Assembly (NCBI RefSeq): GCF_001650195.1
Contig: NZ_LXYR01000014.1
Span: 1 to 64,000 of the forward strand
Length of the DNA: 64,000 nt
Direction of reading: 5' to 3'
Source: Phormidesmis priestleyi BC1401
GTDB lineage: Bacteria; Cyanobacteriota; Cyanobacteriia; Leptolyngbyales; Leptolyngbyaceae
Position numbers and translations under genes: made by a program
Notes under the pieces: model-generated
What the model saw: the letters and a program-made list of their open reading frames with translations, nothing else
Told to the model about the DNA's origin: nothing
Databases searched by the model: none
Shown here: positions 9,099 through 17,164 of the stretch, in pieces
How positions within the stretch are numbered: the first letter of the stretch is position 1
How the letters are laid out: every line of letters begins with the position of its first letter

Positions 9099-9231
9099 GC
9101 CCTCACCATTAAGTAGACAGACTTAATTAAACACAAAATGCCGGAGATGCCCTCTCCCGCAGGAGAGGGGGTCAGAATCTAGTTCCTCTTCTCCTTGGGG
9201 AGAAGGGGTTAGGGGATGAGGGTCTTCAGTT
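9099..9231. repeat. Dispersed hairpin repeat inside the efflux operon
   Basis: A copy of the CCCTCTCC...GGAGAGGG family (CTCTCCCGCAGGAGAGGGGG, TTCTCCTTGGGGAGAAGGGG) is bounded by an imperfect inverted pair TTAAGTAG...ATTAAAC / GTTTAATT...CTACTTA (about 9110-9134 and 9228-9251). It separates the HlyD gene from the first MFS gene and could reduce downstream expression. Confidence 0.7.
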
Positions 9232-9249
9232 TAATTGTGCCTACCCTAC

Positions 9250-10641
9250 TTACTGCACCGCAACGGTGACTTCTGCCGACATCCCAGGCGTGATCAACGA
9301 CTCATAGCCTCGAATGCTATCGGCATCTAACGTCACTCTCACCGGAACTCGCTGAACGACCTTTGTAAAGTTGCCCGTCGCATTATCAGGAGGCAGCAGC
9401 GCAAACGAGGCACCCGACGCAGGAGAGAGGCTCTCAATGCGACCTCTAAACGTCTGACTCGGAAACGCGTCAAGCTTTACCTCAGCCACTTGCCCCGGAC
9501 GCATCTTCTCTAACTGCGTCTCTTTAAAGTTAGCAGTCACCCAATATTGGTCATCGACGATCGCCATCAACGGGTTACCAGGCTGAACCGATTGACCCAC
9601 TTGAACGGTTTTGCGACCGACGCGACCTGCCACCGGAGCCGTAATATTCGTGTAAGAAAGCTGAAGGGCTGCATTTTTGAGAGCAACCTGCGCCTGGTTA
9701 ATCGCTGACTGTGCGGTCTGATAGTCACTGCGGCTGACATCGGTTTGAACGCTTTTGGCTTGTGCCTCTTGCACATTGCCTTGAGAAGAATTCAACCCAG
9801 CTTGAGCAGTCGCAATCCCTTGTTGCGCTTGTGCCAATTTTGCCTGAGCTTGAGCAACGCCCTGATCAGCCCCAGCCTTTTGAGCGCGCGCTACCGCAGA
9901 TGCCTGTTGAGCGGTATCGAGATCACGACGGGCGATCGCACCCTCCTTAAAGAGTTGCTGAAAACGAGCCAAGTCACTCTGAGCTTTTCTCAAGTTGGCA
10001 TCGGCTTGAGCCACTTGCGCCTGAGCTTGAGGAATGCCTGACTGGGCTTCGGAGACTTGAGCTTGGGCACTGGCGATCGCGGCGACTGCCCCCCCGACTC
10101 CACCTTGAGCTTGAGTGCTGGCAGCCTGAGCGTTTTTAGAAGCGAGATCAATATTCACCTGAGCCGTGTTTGCCTTACGACGAGCCGATTCTAAGTCGGC
10201 TTGGGCTTGTTGAAGTTTGATCTGATAATCGCGAGGGTCAAGCTTTAAGAGAGGCTGTCCTACTGTGACTGTCTGGTTGTCATCGACTAAGACCTGATTA
10301 ACCGTGCCCGAAATGCGCGAACTGATTTGGTGGATGTTGCCCGTCACCGTCGCGTTGTCGGTAGACTGGTGCGTCGAGGCAAACTGCCAGTAGTGATAGC
10401 CAAATGTGCCAGCGACGATCGCGCCCCCGATGCCAACACCTGCCAAAATTGCTTTAATCGGTTTTTTACGAGGAGTCTCAGCAGGAGGCTGTGTGTCAGG
10501 GGTGACGGGACGATCGGTGACGATCGGAGTCTCTTGAGCAGGCGTTTTGTCTAAAACAACTGTCGGTAAGTTTGAAAGATCGCGATCGTCTTGAACAACT
10601 GCCTTGTGACCATTGGTAGATCCAGTGCGAATGCCTTTCAT
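9250..10641 (-). CDS. HlyD/EmrA-family membrane fusion protein
   Basis: This 463-aa periplasmic adaptor links an inner-membrane pump to an outer-membrane channel. In order it shows a polar N-terminus, one membrane helix (about 65-85, AILAGVGIGGAIVAGTFGYH), a lipoyl-like half motif (ISGTVNQVLVDDNQTVTVGQ), a very long alanine/glutamine-rich coiled-coil hairpin (about 140-330), the second lipoyl half (ITAPVAGRVGRKTVQVGQSV) and a beta-barrel (ANFKETQLEKMRPGQVAEVK). The long hairpin matches EmrA-type adaptors of MFS pumps. It is the first gene of the three-gene operon. A candidate operator lies 72 bp upstream. Confidence 0.93.
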   Translation of the reverse strand: MKGIRTGSTNGHKAVVQDDRDLSNLPTVVLDKTPAQETPIVTDRPVTPDTQPPAETPRKKPIKAILAGVGIGGAIVAGTFGYHYWQFASTHQSTDNATVTGNIHQISSRISGTVNQVLVDDNQTVTVGQPLLKLDPRDYQIKLQQAQADLESARRKANTAQVNIDLASKNAQAASTQAQGGVGGAVAAIASAQAQVSEAQSGIPQAQAQVAQADANLRKAQSDLARFQQLFKEGAIARRDLDTAQQASAVARAQKAGADQGVAQAQAKLAQAQQGIATAQAGLNSSQGNVQEAQAKSVQTDVSRSDYQTAQSAINQAQVALKNAALQLSYTNITAPVAGRVGRKTVQVGQSVQPGNPLMAIVDDQYWVTANFKETQLEKMRPGQVAEVKLDAFPSQTFRGRIESLSPASGASFALLPPDNATGNFTKVVQRVPVRVTLDADSIRGYESLITPGMSAEVTVAVQ

Positions 10642-10712
10642 GAAAATGACGTTCCTTGGTGTAGATGAGGATTGAAAGATTGGGATCTTAAAGAATTGAA
10701 CCGTTAAAAAAT

Positions 10713-10730
10713 TATTTAGTGCTCTAAATA
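10713..10730. promoter_or_regulatory. Candidate operator upstream of the efflux operon
   Basis: A perfect 7-bp inverted repeat, TATTTAG TGCT CTAAATA, lies 72 bp upstream of the HlyD start within AT-rich DNA. Its size and symmetry fit a dimeric MarR- or TetR-type repressor, but no regulator gene is adjacent. The rest of 10642-10960 shows nothing else I can name. Confidence 0.4.
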
Positions 10731-10960
10731 TTTCACTTCAATCAGAATATCATATTTTTATTTAGGGTGCGTAGTACTTTAGGAGGAAAGCCGATCTAAC
10801 CCAGTAGTGTGTTCCATATAGATTCCAATCTTCTTCAAGATTCACCCGGCTAGACTATCCACCCAACTCTCTTTATCCATCTCGACAAAGAGGCACAATC
10901 CCAGCAATTTCAAGATAATTAGAAAATCCTCCTTTAGATCTAGCAACCAGAACACTGTAG

Positions 10961-11439
10961 ATGGATTTAAATGAGCTGGCTCAACAAATCAGTGCAGACT
11001 TAACTAAAACAGTTGCAGCACACGATCGCCCCCTTGCCTCAGACAGAAACTCAGGCAACGCAGATCAGTCAGAAGTTTGAAGATTTGTTTGCTTGGATCA
11101 GAATTTGCGAGGGTGATTCAGTCTGAAGACCGCGATCGAGTCATACCTGAGTGGTTTGCTTTAGCCAAAGCTGGGCAGCAACACGCCGATGAGCTTCGAG
11201 TCGTCAATTGCGACGGGGCAGTCTGGGTGCAGGACGGCTCCAATTTGGGTGAGTTGTTGGGACACACAGGCACTGTTGAAGACATCACGAAACAAAAGCA
11301 AGCCGAAGCGCAAATCACAGCTTTGAGAGGAAAGGAAGTTCTGCCAAAAGAAGTCCATCACCGAGTTAAAAACAACTTGCAGATCATTAATGGGCAAGTT
11401 AATGGTGGAATCAAACGGTTAGAAACTGCTGCACAATAA
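10961..11439 (+). pseudogene. Decayed PAS-HisKA_2 sensor kinase remnant
   Basis: An ATG frame at 10961 (MDLNELAQQISADL...) stops at 11078-11080. The next frame, from about 11077, continues with PAS-like sequence (RVIPEWFALAKAGQQHADEL, GHTGTVEDITKQKQAEAQIT) and ends in the HisKA_2 phospho-acceptor motif KEVHHRVKNNLQII. The protein then stops at 11437-11439, so the ATPase domain is missing and the N-terminus is out of frame. It is best read as a truncated, frameshifted histidine kinase. It lies 9 bp before the response regulator gene, which was probably its partner. Confidence 0.65.
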
Positions 11440-11448
11440 TCTGCGAAC

Positions 11449-12828
11449 ATGGCAAAAATATTAGTCGTTGAAGATGAAAGTGTGGTTGCGTGGCATGTTC
11501 AAGAGACATTGCAAAAACTAGGGCACGAAGTGACTAAAATTGCGGCAACAGGCAAAGAAGCGATTTTGATCACGGCTCAAACCAAACCGCATCTAGTGTT
11601 GATGGATATTGGCTTGCAGGGTGATGTCGATGGAGTTGCAGCCGCAAAGACGATTTACTTTGAATTAGACGTGCCTGTGGTTTATTTGACCGCTCATGCA
11701 GACGAACAAACCCTGCAACGAGCAACCGAAACGTCTCCATTTGGGTATCTCGTCAAGCCGTTTCAAGAGGCAGAACTGCACGCAACGATTAAGATCGCTC
11801 TTCAGCGACATCAGTTAGAAAAAGCGTTGAAAGAAACTCAGCAGTGGTATGCGACTACATTGATTAGCATTGGCGATGCCACGATCGCGACTGACATTGA
11901 TGGGTGTGTCACCTTCATGAATCCGACGGCAGAGATTCTCACGGGCTGGAATCAAGAACAGGCACTTGGAGCCTTCATCACGCAAATTTTAGACCTTGTG
12001 GATGGAGAAACGAGAGACCTGATCGAGAATCCTCTACTCGCTGCGATGCGCCGAGGTGACACGATGACGCTGCCCCAAGGCGCTCTGCTGCGCGCCAGAG
12101 ATGGAACTGAACGGGTGATCGGAGACAGTGCCTCCCCGATTCGTAACCGCGATGGACAGATCATTGGCGGGGTAATGGTGTTTCAAGACCTGAGCGATCG
12201 TCGCCGCGTTGAAGTCAGTCTCCAGCAGCAAAACCAGTGGCTAGAGCATCGTTACGACCAATTGATGCTTCAGCTACACCAGCGCAATGAACAGCTTCAG
12301 CAAGCGATTTCCTGCACTCAACTGCTGCAATGCGTCTTAGAACAGACTCGCGAGACCCCCGATCGACTCCAAATTCTGCAACTCACTTTAAAAGAGTTGG
12401 GGCAGACGTTAGAGGCAGATTATTGTTGGGCGACGCTGCACGATGAAGCCTACGAGATCGCGACGATCGTCTGCAATCACAGTCAAGGAGTCGAAACCCC
12501 GACTTCTCTGGTGGGCAACCAGATCGAGCTACAGGATTTTTCTCGGTTTTATCTGCGGTTATTTCAGCGTGACTGTTGGGTTGACCCCAGTTTAGATTTG
12601 CTGCCGCCCATCTATCAATCCTTGCTAGATTCGACGACTCAGATGTTGATTTGTCCGATCGCAGACGAGCGGCGCGTGATTGGCGAAGTGGGGATTTTGA
12701 TTCAGGGCAAGCCTGTTTGGTCACGACTTCAGGCAGGATTGGTGGCTCAAGTGGTTAGCCAAGCGACGATCGTGCTGCGACAGGCACCACTCGATCAGAT
12801 CACTCACACTCAGGTCGGAGATCTGTAG
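11449..12828 (+). CDS. Response regulator with REC, PAS and GAF domains
   Basis: This 459-aa protein has a receiver domain at 1-120 (acidic pocket E8/D9, phospho-acceptor D53 in LMDIGLQGDVDG, LTAHADE, LVKPFQ), a PAS domain at about 128-255 (GDATIATDIDGCVTFMNPTA, ILTGW), a short coiled coil, and a GAF domain at about 300-450. There is no kinase, GGDEF or DNA-binding output domain, so its output is unclear. Many cyanobacterial proteins of this kind carry a kinase C-terminally, so this may be a shortened derivative. The adjacent sensor remnant (10961-11439) suggests it has lost its original kinase. Confidence 0.88.
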   Translation: MAKILVVEDESVVAWHVQETLQKLGHEVTKIAATGKEAILITAQTKPHLVLMDIGLQGDVDGVAAAKTIYFELDVPVVYLTAHADEQTLQRATETSPFGYLVKPFQEAELHATIKIALQRHQLEKALKETQQWYATTLISIGDATIATDIDGCVTFMNPTAEILTGWNQEQALGAFITQILDLVDGETRDLIENPLLAAMRRGDTMTLPQGALLRARDGTERVIGDSASPIRNRDGQIIGGVMVFQDLSDRRRVEVSLQQQNQWLEHRYDQLMLQLHQRNEQLQQAISCTQLLQCVLEQTRETPDRLQILQLTLKELGQTLEADYCWATLHDEAYEIATIVCNHSQGVETPTSLVGNQIELQDFSRFYLRLFQRDCWVDPSLDLLPPIYQSLLDSTTQMLICPIADERRVIGEVGILIQGKPVWSRLQAGLVAQVVSQATIVLRQAPLDQITHTQVGDL

Positions 12829-12881
12829 CTTCTCAACAGGTTGATCTGTCTTTTTGATAGGATGCAAAGCCTTCCCAGACT

Positions 12882-12904
12882 CCCAGCTTTTTTGAGAAGC
12901 CGGG
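12882..12904. terminator. Candidate bidirectional terminator between regulator and moeB
   Basis: CCCAGCTT (12882-12889) pairs with AAGCCGGG (12897-12904) with one mismatch, the loop being TTTTTGA. It lies in the 92-bp space between two convergent genes. Confidence 0.4.
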
Positions 12905-12920
12905 AACCTGTTTAGAATCT

Positions 12921-14093
12921 CTAATACTCTGGCACCGAAGCATCGACTTCCTGGCTCCAGGCAGTGATGCCGCCCTTCACATTCGTTCCCTCGATTCCAG
13001 CGTCTTTGAGAATGGCTAGAGCTTTTGCCGATCGTCCGCCCAGTTTGCAGTGAGCGATCAGTTTGTGACCGTTCAGCAACTCTTTGACCTTGGCGACTCC
13101 GCTGCCGTTTTCGATATCGGGCAACGGCACCAACACAGAACCCGGAATCCGCGCGATCTCATACTCATTGGGGTTCCGCACATCTAGCAGCACATAATCG
13201 TCTGTGTTGCTGTCTAGCAGTTGCTTCAGTTCTTGCACCGTCATCTCTTTCATACCTGCACGCTCCTTTTCTTCGGCTGCTTTTGCTTGTGGAATGCCAC
13301 AAAACTCTTCATAGTCAATCAACTTCTCAATCACAGGGCGCACCGGGTTGGGTCGCAGTTTTAACTCACGAAACTTCATTTCTAAAGCGTCATACAGCAA
13401 CAGCCGTCCGCTTAAGGTGTTGCCCTGCCCCAAAATAATCTTGATCGCTTCGGTCGCTTGAATCGTGCCGATAATGCCGCACAGCACACCCAAAACGCCG
13501 CCTTCTGCACACGAGGGCACAAGTCCAGGGGGCGGCGGCTCTGGATAGAGATCGCGATAGTTGGGTCCTCCTTCATAGTTAAAGACGGTCGCCTGTCCTT
13601 CAAATCGAAAAATCGAGCCATAGACGTTGGGTTTGCCTAGCAAAACGCAAACATCGTTGACCAAATAGCGAGTCGGAAAGTTATCGGTGCCGTCAATCAC
13701 GAGATCATAAGGTCGGGCAATCTCCAAGGCATTTTCAGCACTTAATCGCGTTTCATACAAATCAACCTGACAGGTCGGATTGATCTCTAGAATGCGATGT
13801 TTGGCAGATTCGATCTTCGGCTTATCGACCCAAGAGACTCCGTGAATAATTTGACGATGCAGGTTAGAGGTGTCTACCACGTCAAAATCGACGATGCCGA
13901 TGCGCCCGATGCCTGCTGCGGCAAGGTAGAGCAACAGAGGTGAACCGAGTCCGCCTGTGCCGACGCAGAGCACACTGGCAGCTTTGAGGCGCTTTTGTCC
14001 GTCTAGCCCGACTTCTGGCAAGATAATATGCCGAGAATATCGTGCGTATTCGTCTTTTGATAACTGGATGTCATCCAGATTAGGGTTTAGCAT
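12921..14093 (-). CDS. moeB: MoeB/ThiF-type adenylyltransferase with rhodanese domain
   Basis: This 390-aa E1-like enzyme adenylates the C-terminal glycine of a small sulfur carrier (MoaD or ThiS type). The N-terminal ThiF domain (about 15-260) has the nucleotide loop GTGGLGSPLLLYLAAAGIG, DTSNLHRQ and the DGTDNFPTRYLVND motif. The C-terminal rhodanese domain (about 285-390) has DYVLLDVRNPNEYEIA and the active-site loop AHCKLGGRS with its cysteine. Start MLNPNLDDIQLSKDEYARYSRH is the family start; an upstream TTG would add 16 residues. It follows the JAMM peptidase gene on the same strand, a known pairing in sulfur-carrier handling. Confidence 0.93.
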   Translation of the reverse strand: MLNPNLDDIQLSKDEYARYSRHIILPEVGLDGQKRLKAASVLCVGTGGLGSPLLLYLAAAGIGRIGIVDFDVVDTSNLHRQIIHGVSWVDKPKIESAKHRILEINPTCQVDLYETRLSAENALEIARPYDLVIDGTDNFPTRYLVNDVCVLLGKPNVYGSIFRFEGQATVFNYEGGPNYRDLYPEPPPPGLVPSCAEGGVLGVLCGIIGTIQATEAIKIILGQGNTLSGRLLLYDALEMKFRELKLRPNPVRPVIEKLIDYEEFCGIPQAKAAEEKERAGMKEMTVQELKQLLDSNTDDYVLLDVRNPNEYEIARIPGSVLVPLPDIENGSGVAKVKELLNGHKLIAHCKLGGRSAKALAILKDAGIEGTNVKGGITAWSQEVDASVPEY

Positions 14094-14168
14094 GGCGATT
14101 GTGATTAAAACAGAGTTCGAGAGCGGACAGTTTAAACTCAAAATTTAAGCAGGGTAATGGGGAACCGT

Positions 14169-14657
14169 TCACCGTTGAATGAATCGCCCATTACCCTTGC
14201 TCATTCGCTCACCAGCGATCGGCGGCATCCAGATTTCTTCAGGCTGAAACTGATGGGTGTCATCTAAGCTCCAGCTTTGCCAGTCGATCGCGACTCCTTG
14301 CTCGACTGACATGATCACATAAGAATAGTGCTGCCAAGCCAGTTGACGATCGCACTCTGACGGCACCGCCGGATTGTCAGGATGCGAGTGATAAATGCCG
14401 ACGATCGTTAGGTTGCGATCGCGACCTTCTCGCATGGCTGCCAGCATTGACTGGGGTGCAATCTCATAGCGACGAGTTTTGTCAAACGATTCGGCAGGTT
14501 CAGCACTCCAATTATTCTCAACGGGCTGCACCTCCACGACTGTATTGCTTGTGGAGTCAGCGATCCCCAACAGCAACCCACAGCACTCTTCGGGGTAGGT
14601 GCTTTCTGCGTGAGCGACGATCGCTTGAATCTGAAAAGGGTCGAGTTTGAGAACCAC
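14169..14657 (-). CDS. JAMM/Mov34 (M67) family metallopeptidase
   Basis: This 162-aa zinc peptidase shows the complete JAMM signature HSHP-x5-PS-x2-D (GIYHSHPDNPAVPSECDRQL) plus the upstream glutamate in YPEECCGLLLG. Bacterial relatives (Mec+) clip ubiquitin-like sulfur carriers to free their C-terminal diglycine or release cysteine. The moeB gene lies 75 bp downstream on the same strand, which supports a role in activating the same carrier. No carrier gene is in the window. Cytoplasmic, with no signal peptide. Confidence 0.9.
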   Translation of the reverse strand: MVLKLDPFQIQAIVAHAESTYPEECCGLLLGIADSTSNTVVEVQPVENNWSAEPAESFDKTRRYEIAPQSMLAAMREGRDRNLTIVGIYHSHPDNPAVPSECDRQLAWQHYSYVIMSVEQGVAIDWQSWSLDDTHQFQPEEIWMPPIAGERMSKGNGRFIQR

Positions 14658-14786
14658 AACAAATGCTGGAGGGTGAGCCAGTAGTCTATTCTATGACACG
14701 ATCGCGATATATAACCGTTACAAAGTTGTGAAGAGAGTCGCGATCGGGCGTTTGAGTCATCATAGAGAGGTCGCAATTTTCTAAGA

Positions 14787-15062
14787 ATGATGACCATTAC
14801 TTTGAAACTCAAACCAGAAATTGAACAGCAATTGCTTGAGCAAGCAGCCGCCAAAGGGTTAGCGATCGAACCATTTCTCGAACAGTGGATTGAGACTCAA
14901 CTGGTTCAATCTCAGCCATCTAGCAAAATAACCTCTGATGACGAGCACGACTCAACCCAAGACGCGTTTATAAACAGCCCTTCTTTTGTAGATAAACCGC
15001 TTCTCGCTGAAGAAGAGACAAGCCGCGAAATCCTTTACACCAAAGAAGACGAGCAGCTATAA
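14787..15062 (+). CDS. Small hypothetical protein, antitoxin-like N-terminus
   Basis: This is 91 aa. Residues 1-40 (TITLKLKPEIEQQLLEQAAAKGLAIEPFLEQWIE) have the strand-helix-helix outline of small ribbon-helix-helix antitoxins. The rest is acidic and looks unstructured (SDDEHDSTQDA, EEETSREILYTKEDEQL). No toxin gene follows. Two adjacent ATG codons serve as start. The function is not known. Confidence 0.6.
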   Translation: MMTITLKLKPEIEQQLLEQAAAKGLAIEPFLEQWIETQLVQSQPSSKITSDDEHDSTQDAFINSPSFVDKPLLAEEETSREILYTKEDEQL

Positions 15063-15127
15063 CTCGCTTTCTAACATTCATCTCCAACCGCTAAGATCGC
15101 AATAGGACTAGTGTTTGAGTCGAAACC

Positions 15128-15796
15128 ATGAGGCGAGTGAACACGATCGTAGCCGGAATGCTTTTAGGCATTGGATTGCCGATCAGTCTTGTGTGTGTTT
15201 TGGATTTGATTCAAGGTAATTTGAACGATTCGGTGCAATCAGACATGATTACAGCGCTAATCTTTTTGGGACTTTTGCCGCTTGCGATCGGAAGTTGGTT
15301 GGCGTTTAACAATACTCGTCAAAGCAAAAAATCAGAACGCGATCGTCTCCAGAGAGTATTCTTCAACCTGTTGCGCGACGGAGACGGAAATATTAACGTC
15401 TTACGCTTCTCAATGGAGGCAAATATTAGCGGGGCGGAAGCAAAAATCTATTTAGATGAGCGAGCCAAAGAGTTTAACGCAGCGTTTAACGTCAGTGAAG
15501 AAGGCAGAGTCTTCTATTACTTCGATGGAGAATTCAAAACGCCGATTTTGAACTCGATCGCGGGTGAAGAAACCTATGATGTCGTTTTAGAGTACGTTCC
15601 GCCTCGGACTCGACAAGACGTAATGCGCGTCATTCAGCAGCTTACCGGGTTGGATGAGAAACCTGTTAAACGGGTCATTAAAGGGAGTCGAGCCAGCCCG
15701 ATTATGATTGCTGAAAACGTAACGCGATCGACGGCTGATCAGTTTCGTCGCCAATTAGAAGCCGTTGGCGCAAGCGTACTAATTGTTTTGAGATAG
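15128..15796 (+). CDS. Membrane protein with ribosomal L7/L12-like C-terminal domain
   Basis: In this 222-aa protein, two membrane helices (about 5-25 and 40-60) are followed by a cytoplasmic winged-helix-like middle part (RVFFNLLRDGDGNINVLRFS, ISGAEAKIYLDERAKEFN) and a C-terminal ~70-residue domain (YDVVLEYVPPRTRQDVMRVI, LTGLDEKPVKRVIKGS, ADQFRRQLEAVGASVLIVLR) that follows the pattern of the L7/L12 C-terminal domain. In L7/L12 that domain binds translation GTPases. A membrane-anchored version suggests a partner-binding or regulatory role, which is inference. It is 14 bp before the DUF423 gene. Confidence 0.8.
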   Translation: MRRVNTIVAGMLLGIGLPISLVCVLDLIQGNLNDSVQSDMITALIFLGLLPLAIGSWLAFNNTRQSKKSERDRLQRVFFNLLRDGDGNINVLRFSMEANISGAEAKIYLDERAKEFNAAFNVSEEGRVFYYFDGEFKTPILNSIAGEETYDVVLEYVPPRTRQDVMRVIQQLTGLDEKPVKRVIKGSRASPIMIAENVTRSTADQFRRQLEAVGASVLIVLR

Positions 15797-15810
15797 GATT
15801 GCAGAATTTT

Positions 15811-16188
15811 ATGGTAAGAGTTTTCTTAACGATCGCCGCTCTACTCGGTGGGTCAGCCGTTGGGTTTGGGGCATTTGGGGCACACGCCTTAAAAGAGCGA
15901 TTGAGTGAGCGATCGTTAGAGATCTTTGAAACCGCCGCCCGCTATCAGATGTATCACGCGTTGGCGTTGCTCTTAGTGGGCGTGCTGATGAGTCGATCAC
16001 AAGTAGAAGAGACGTTTCTAACGGCTTCGGGTTGGGCGTTTATCGTCGGCGTTGTGCTGTTTTGCGGCAGTTTATACGCCCTGAGTTTTTCGGGCATCAA
16101 CTGGCTGGGAGCCGTTGCACCTTTGGGCGGATTAGCGCTGATGGTGGGCTGGGCTGCGATCGCGGTTGCCGCCTGGAGTTATAAATAA
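15811..16188 (+). CDS. DUF423 (YgdD-like) small membrane protein
   Basis: The 125-aa protein has four predicted membrane helices and the DUF423 hallmark GFGAFGAHALKERL near the N-terminus, then TAARYQMYHALALL and GSLYALSFSGINWLGAVAPLGG. Function in bacteria is not established. The ATG at 15811 is used; a TTG at 15799 would add four residues but sits directly on the AGGA motif. Probably co-transcribed with the preceding gene. Confidence 0.88.
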   Translation: MVRVFLTIAALLGGSAVGFGAFGAHALKERLSERSLEIFETAARYQMYHALALLLVGVLMSRSQVEETFLTASGWAFIVGVVLFCGSLYALSFSGINWLGAVAPLGGLALMVGWAAIAVAAWSYK

Positions 16189-16243
16189 TTGTTGTGATGC
16201 CAATTTTATTTTTGAAGGTGAGAGATTGTGCGGCGCGATCGAC

Positions 16244-16290
16244 GGGAGACGTTCCACCGGAACGTCTCTACGGTATTGGGTGAATCTGTG
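16244..16290. repeat. GAGACGTT dispersed palindrome
   Basis: GAGACGTTCC ACC GGAACGTCTC is followed by TACGGTATTGGGTGAATC, the reverse complement of the flank seen beside the copy at 4755-4779. This shows that the mobile unit extends beyond the palindrome. Confidence 0.8.
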
Positions 16291-16372
16291 ATGGGTCGCT
16301 ATTAGAACCTGCAATGCCCCCTAAATTTAGATTCGTGTGGCAAGATCGGGAAACAAATCTTCATTGACTCAA

Positions 16373-17164
16373 ATGTGCCGTCTTTTAGGCTATCTCGGTT
16401 CGCCCATTCAGCTCGATCGGCTTCTCTATAAGCCTGAGCATTCTCTCATCGAGCAAAGCTATCAGCCCCGCGAAATGACCGCAGGGTTAGTCAACGCAGA
16501 CGGTTTTGGGGTCGGCTGGTATCATCCGCACCGTCAAACCGAACCCTTTATCTATAAAAACACGCTGCCGATTTGGAACGATGTCAATTTGCCCAATCTC
16601 AGCCGATATGTTGAGTCGGGCTGTGTGCTGGCAACGGTTCGCAGCGCCACGGCGGGGCTGTCGGTCGATTTGAGTAACTGTCAGCCGTTCCAGGATTCTC
16701 AGCTTCTAGGAATGCACAATGGCTTTGTCGAGGGCTTTCGGCAAACGCTCTATCGACCGATCTGCGATCGTCTCAGCGACACTGCTTATCAACTCATTCA
16801 AGGCTCGACCGACTCAGAGCATATTTTTGCATTGCTGATTGAGGAGTTGCTGTCTGATCCTAATCTGAGCCTGACAGAAGCGTTACGGCAAACTCTTAAC
16901 ATTCTGACAGAGCTGGGAGAGAAATATGAAACTCCGTTTTCTGCCAATTTGATCATCACCGATGGTCAACAGATAGTTGCCTCGCGGTTTGCCAGTCACA
17001 CGCCTATTCCGACTCTTTATTGGCTGCGAGATGATCAGTCCGCTTTGCCTGGATCTGTTGTGATTGCCTCTGAGCCTTTGTTTCCAGGCGACTGGAATTT
17101 GATGCCCGATCGTAGTCTTCTCACCGTTCATAATGACCTCAATCTTCAAGTCGAGCCGTTCTAA
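16373..17164 (+). CDS. egtC: Ergothioneine biosynthesis amidohydrolase EgtC
   Basis: This 263-aa class-II glutamine-amidotransferase-fold hydrolase removes glutamate from the gamma-glutamyl hercynylcysteine sulfoxide intermediate. The start is fixed by mechanism: MCRLLGYLG puts the nucleophile cysteine at position 2, so an upstream frame extension is rejected. LVNADGFGVGWY, ATVRSATAG and GMHNGFVEGF are the substrate-pocket motifs. It overlaps egtB by 32 bp, so the two are co-translated. The presence of EgtC implies the gamma-glutamylcysteine-dependent route. Confidence 0.93.
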   Translation: MCRLLGYLGSPIQLDRLLYKPEHSLIEQSYQPREMTAGLVNADGFGVGWYHPHRQTEPFIYKNTLPIWNDVNLPNLSRYVESGCVLATVRSATAGLSVDLSNCQPFQDSQLLGMHNGFVEGFRQTLYRPICDRLSDTAYQLIQGSTDSEHIFALLIEELLSDPNLSLTEALRQTLNILTELGEKYETPFSANLIITDGQQIVASRFASHTPIPTLYWLRDDQSALPGSVVIASEPLFPGDWNLMPDRSLLTVHNDLNLQVEPF

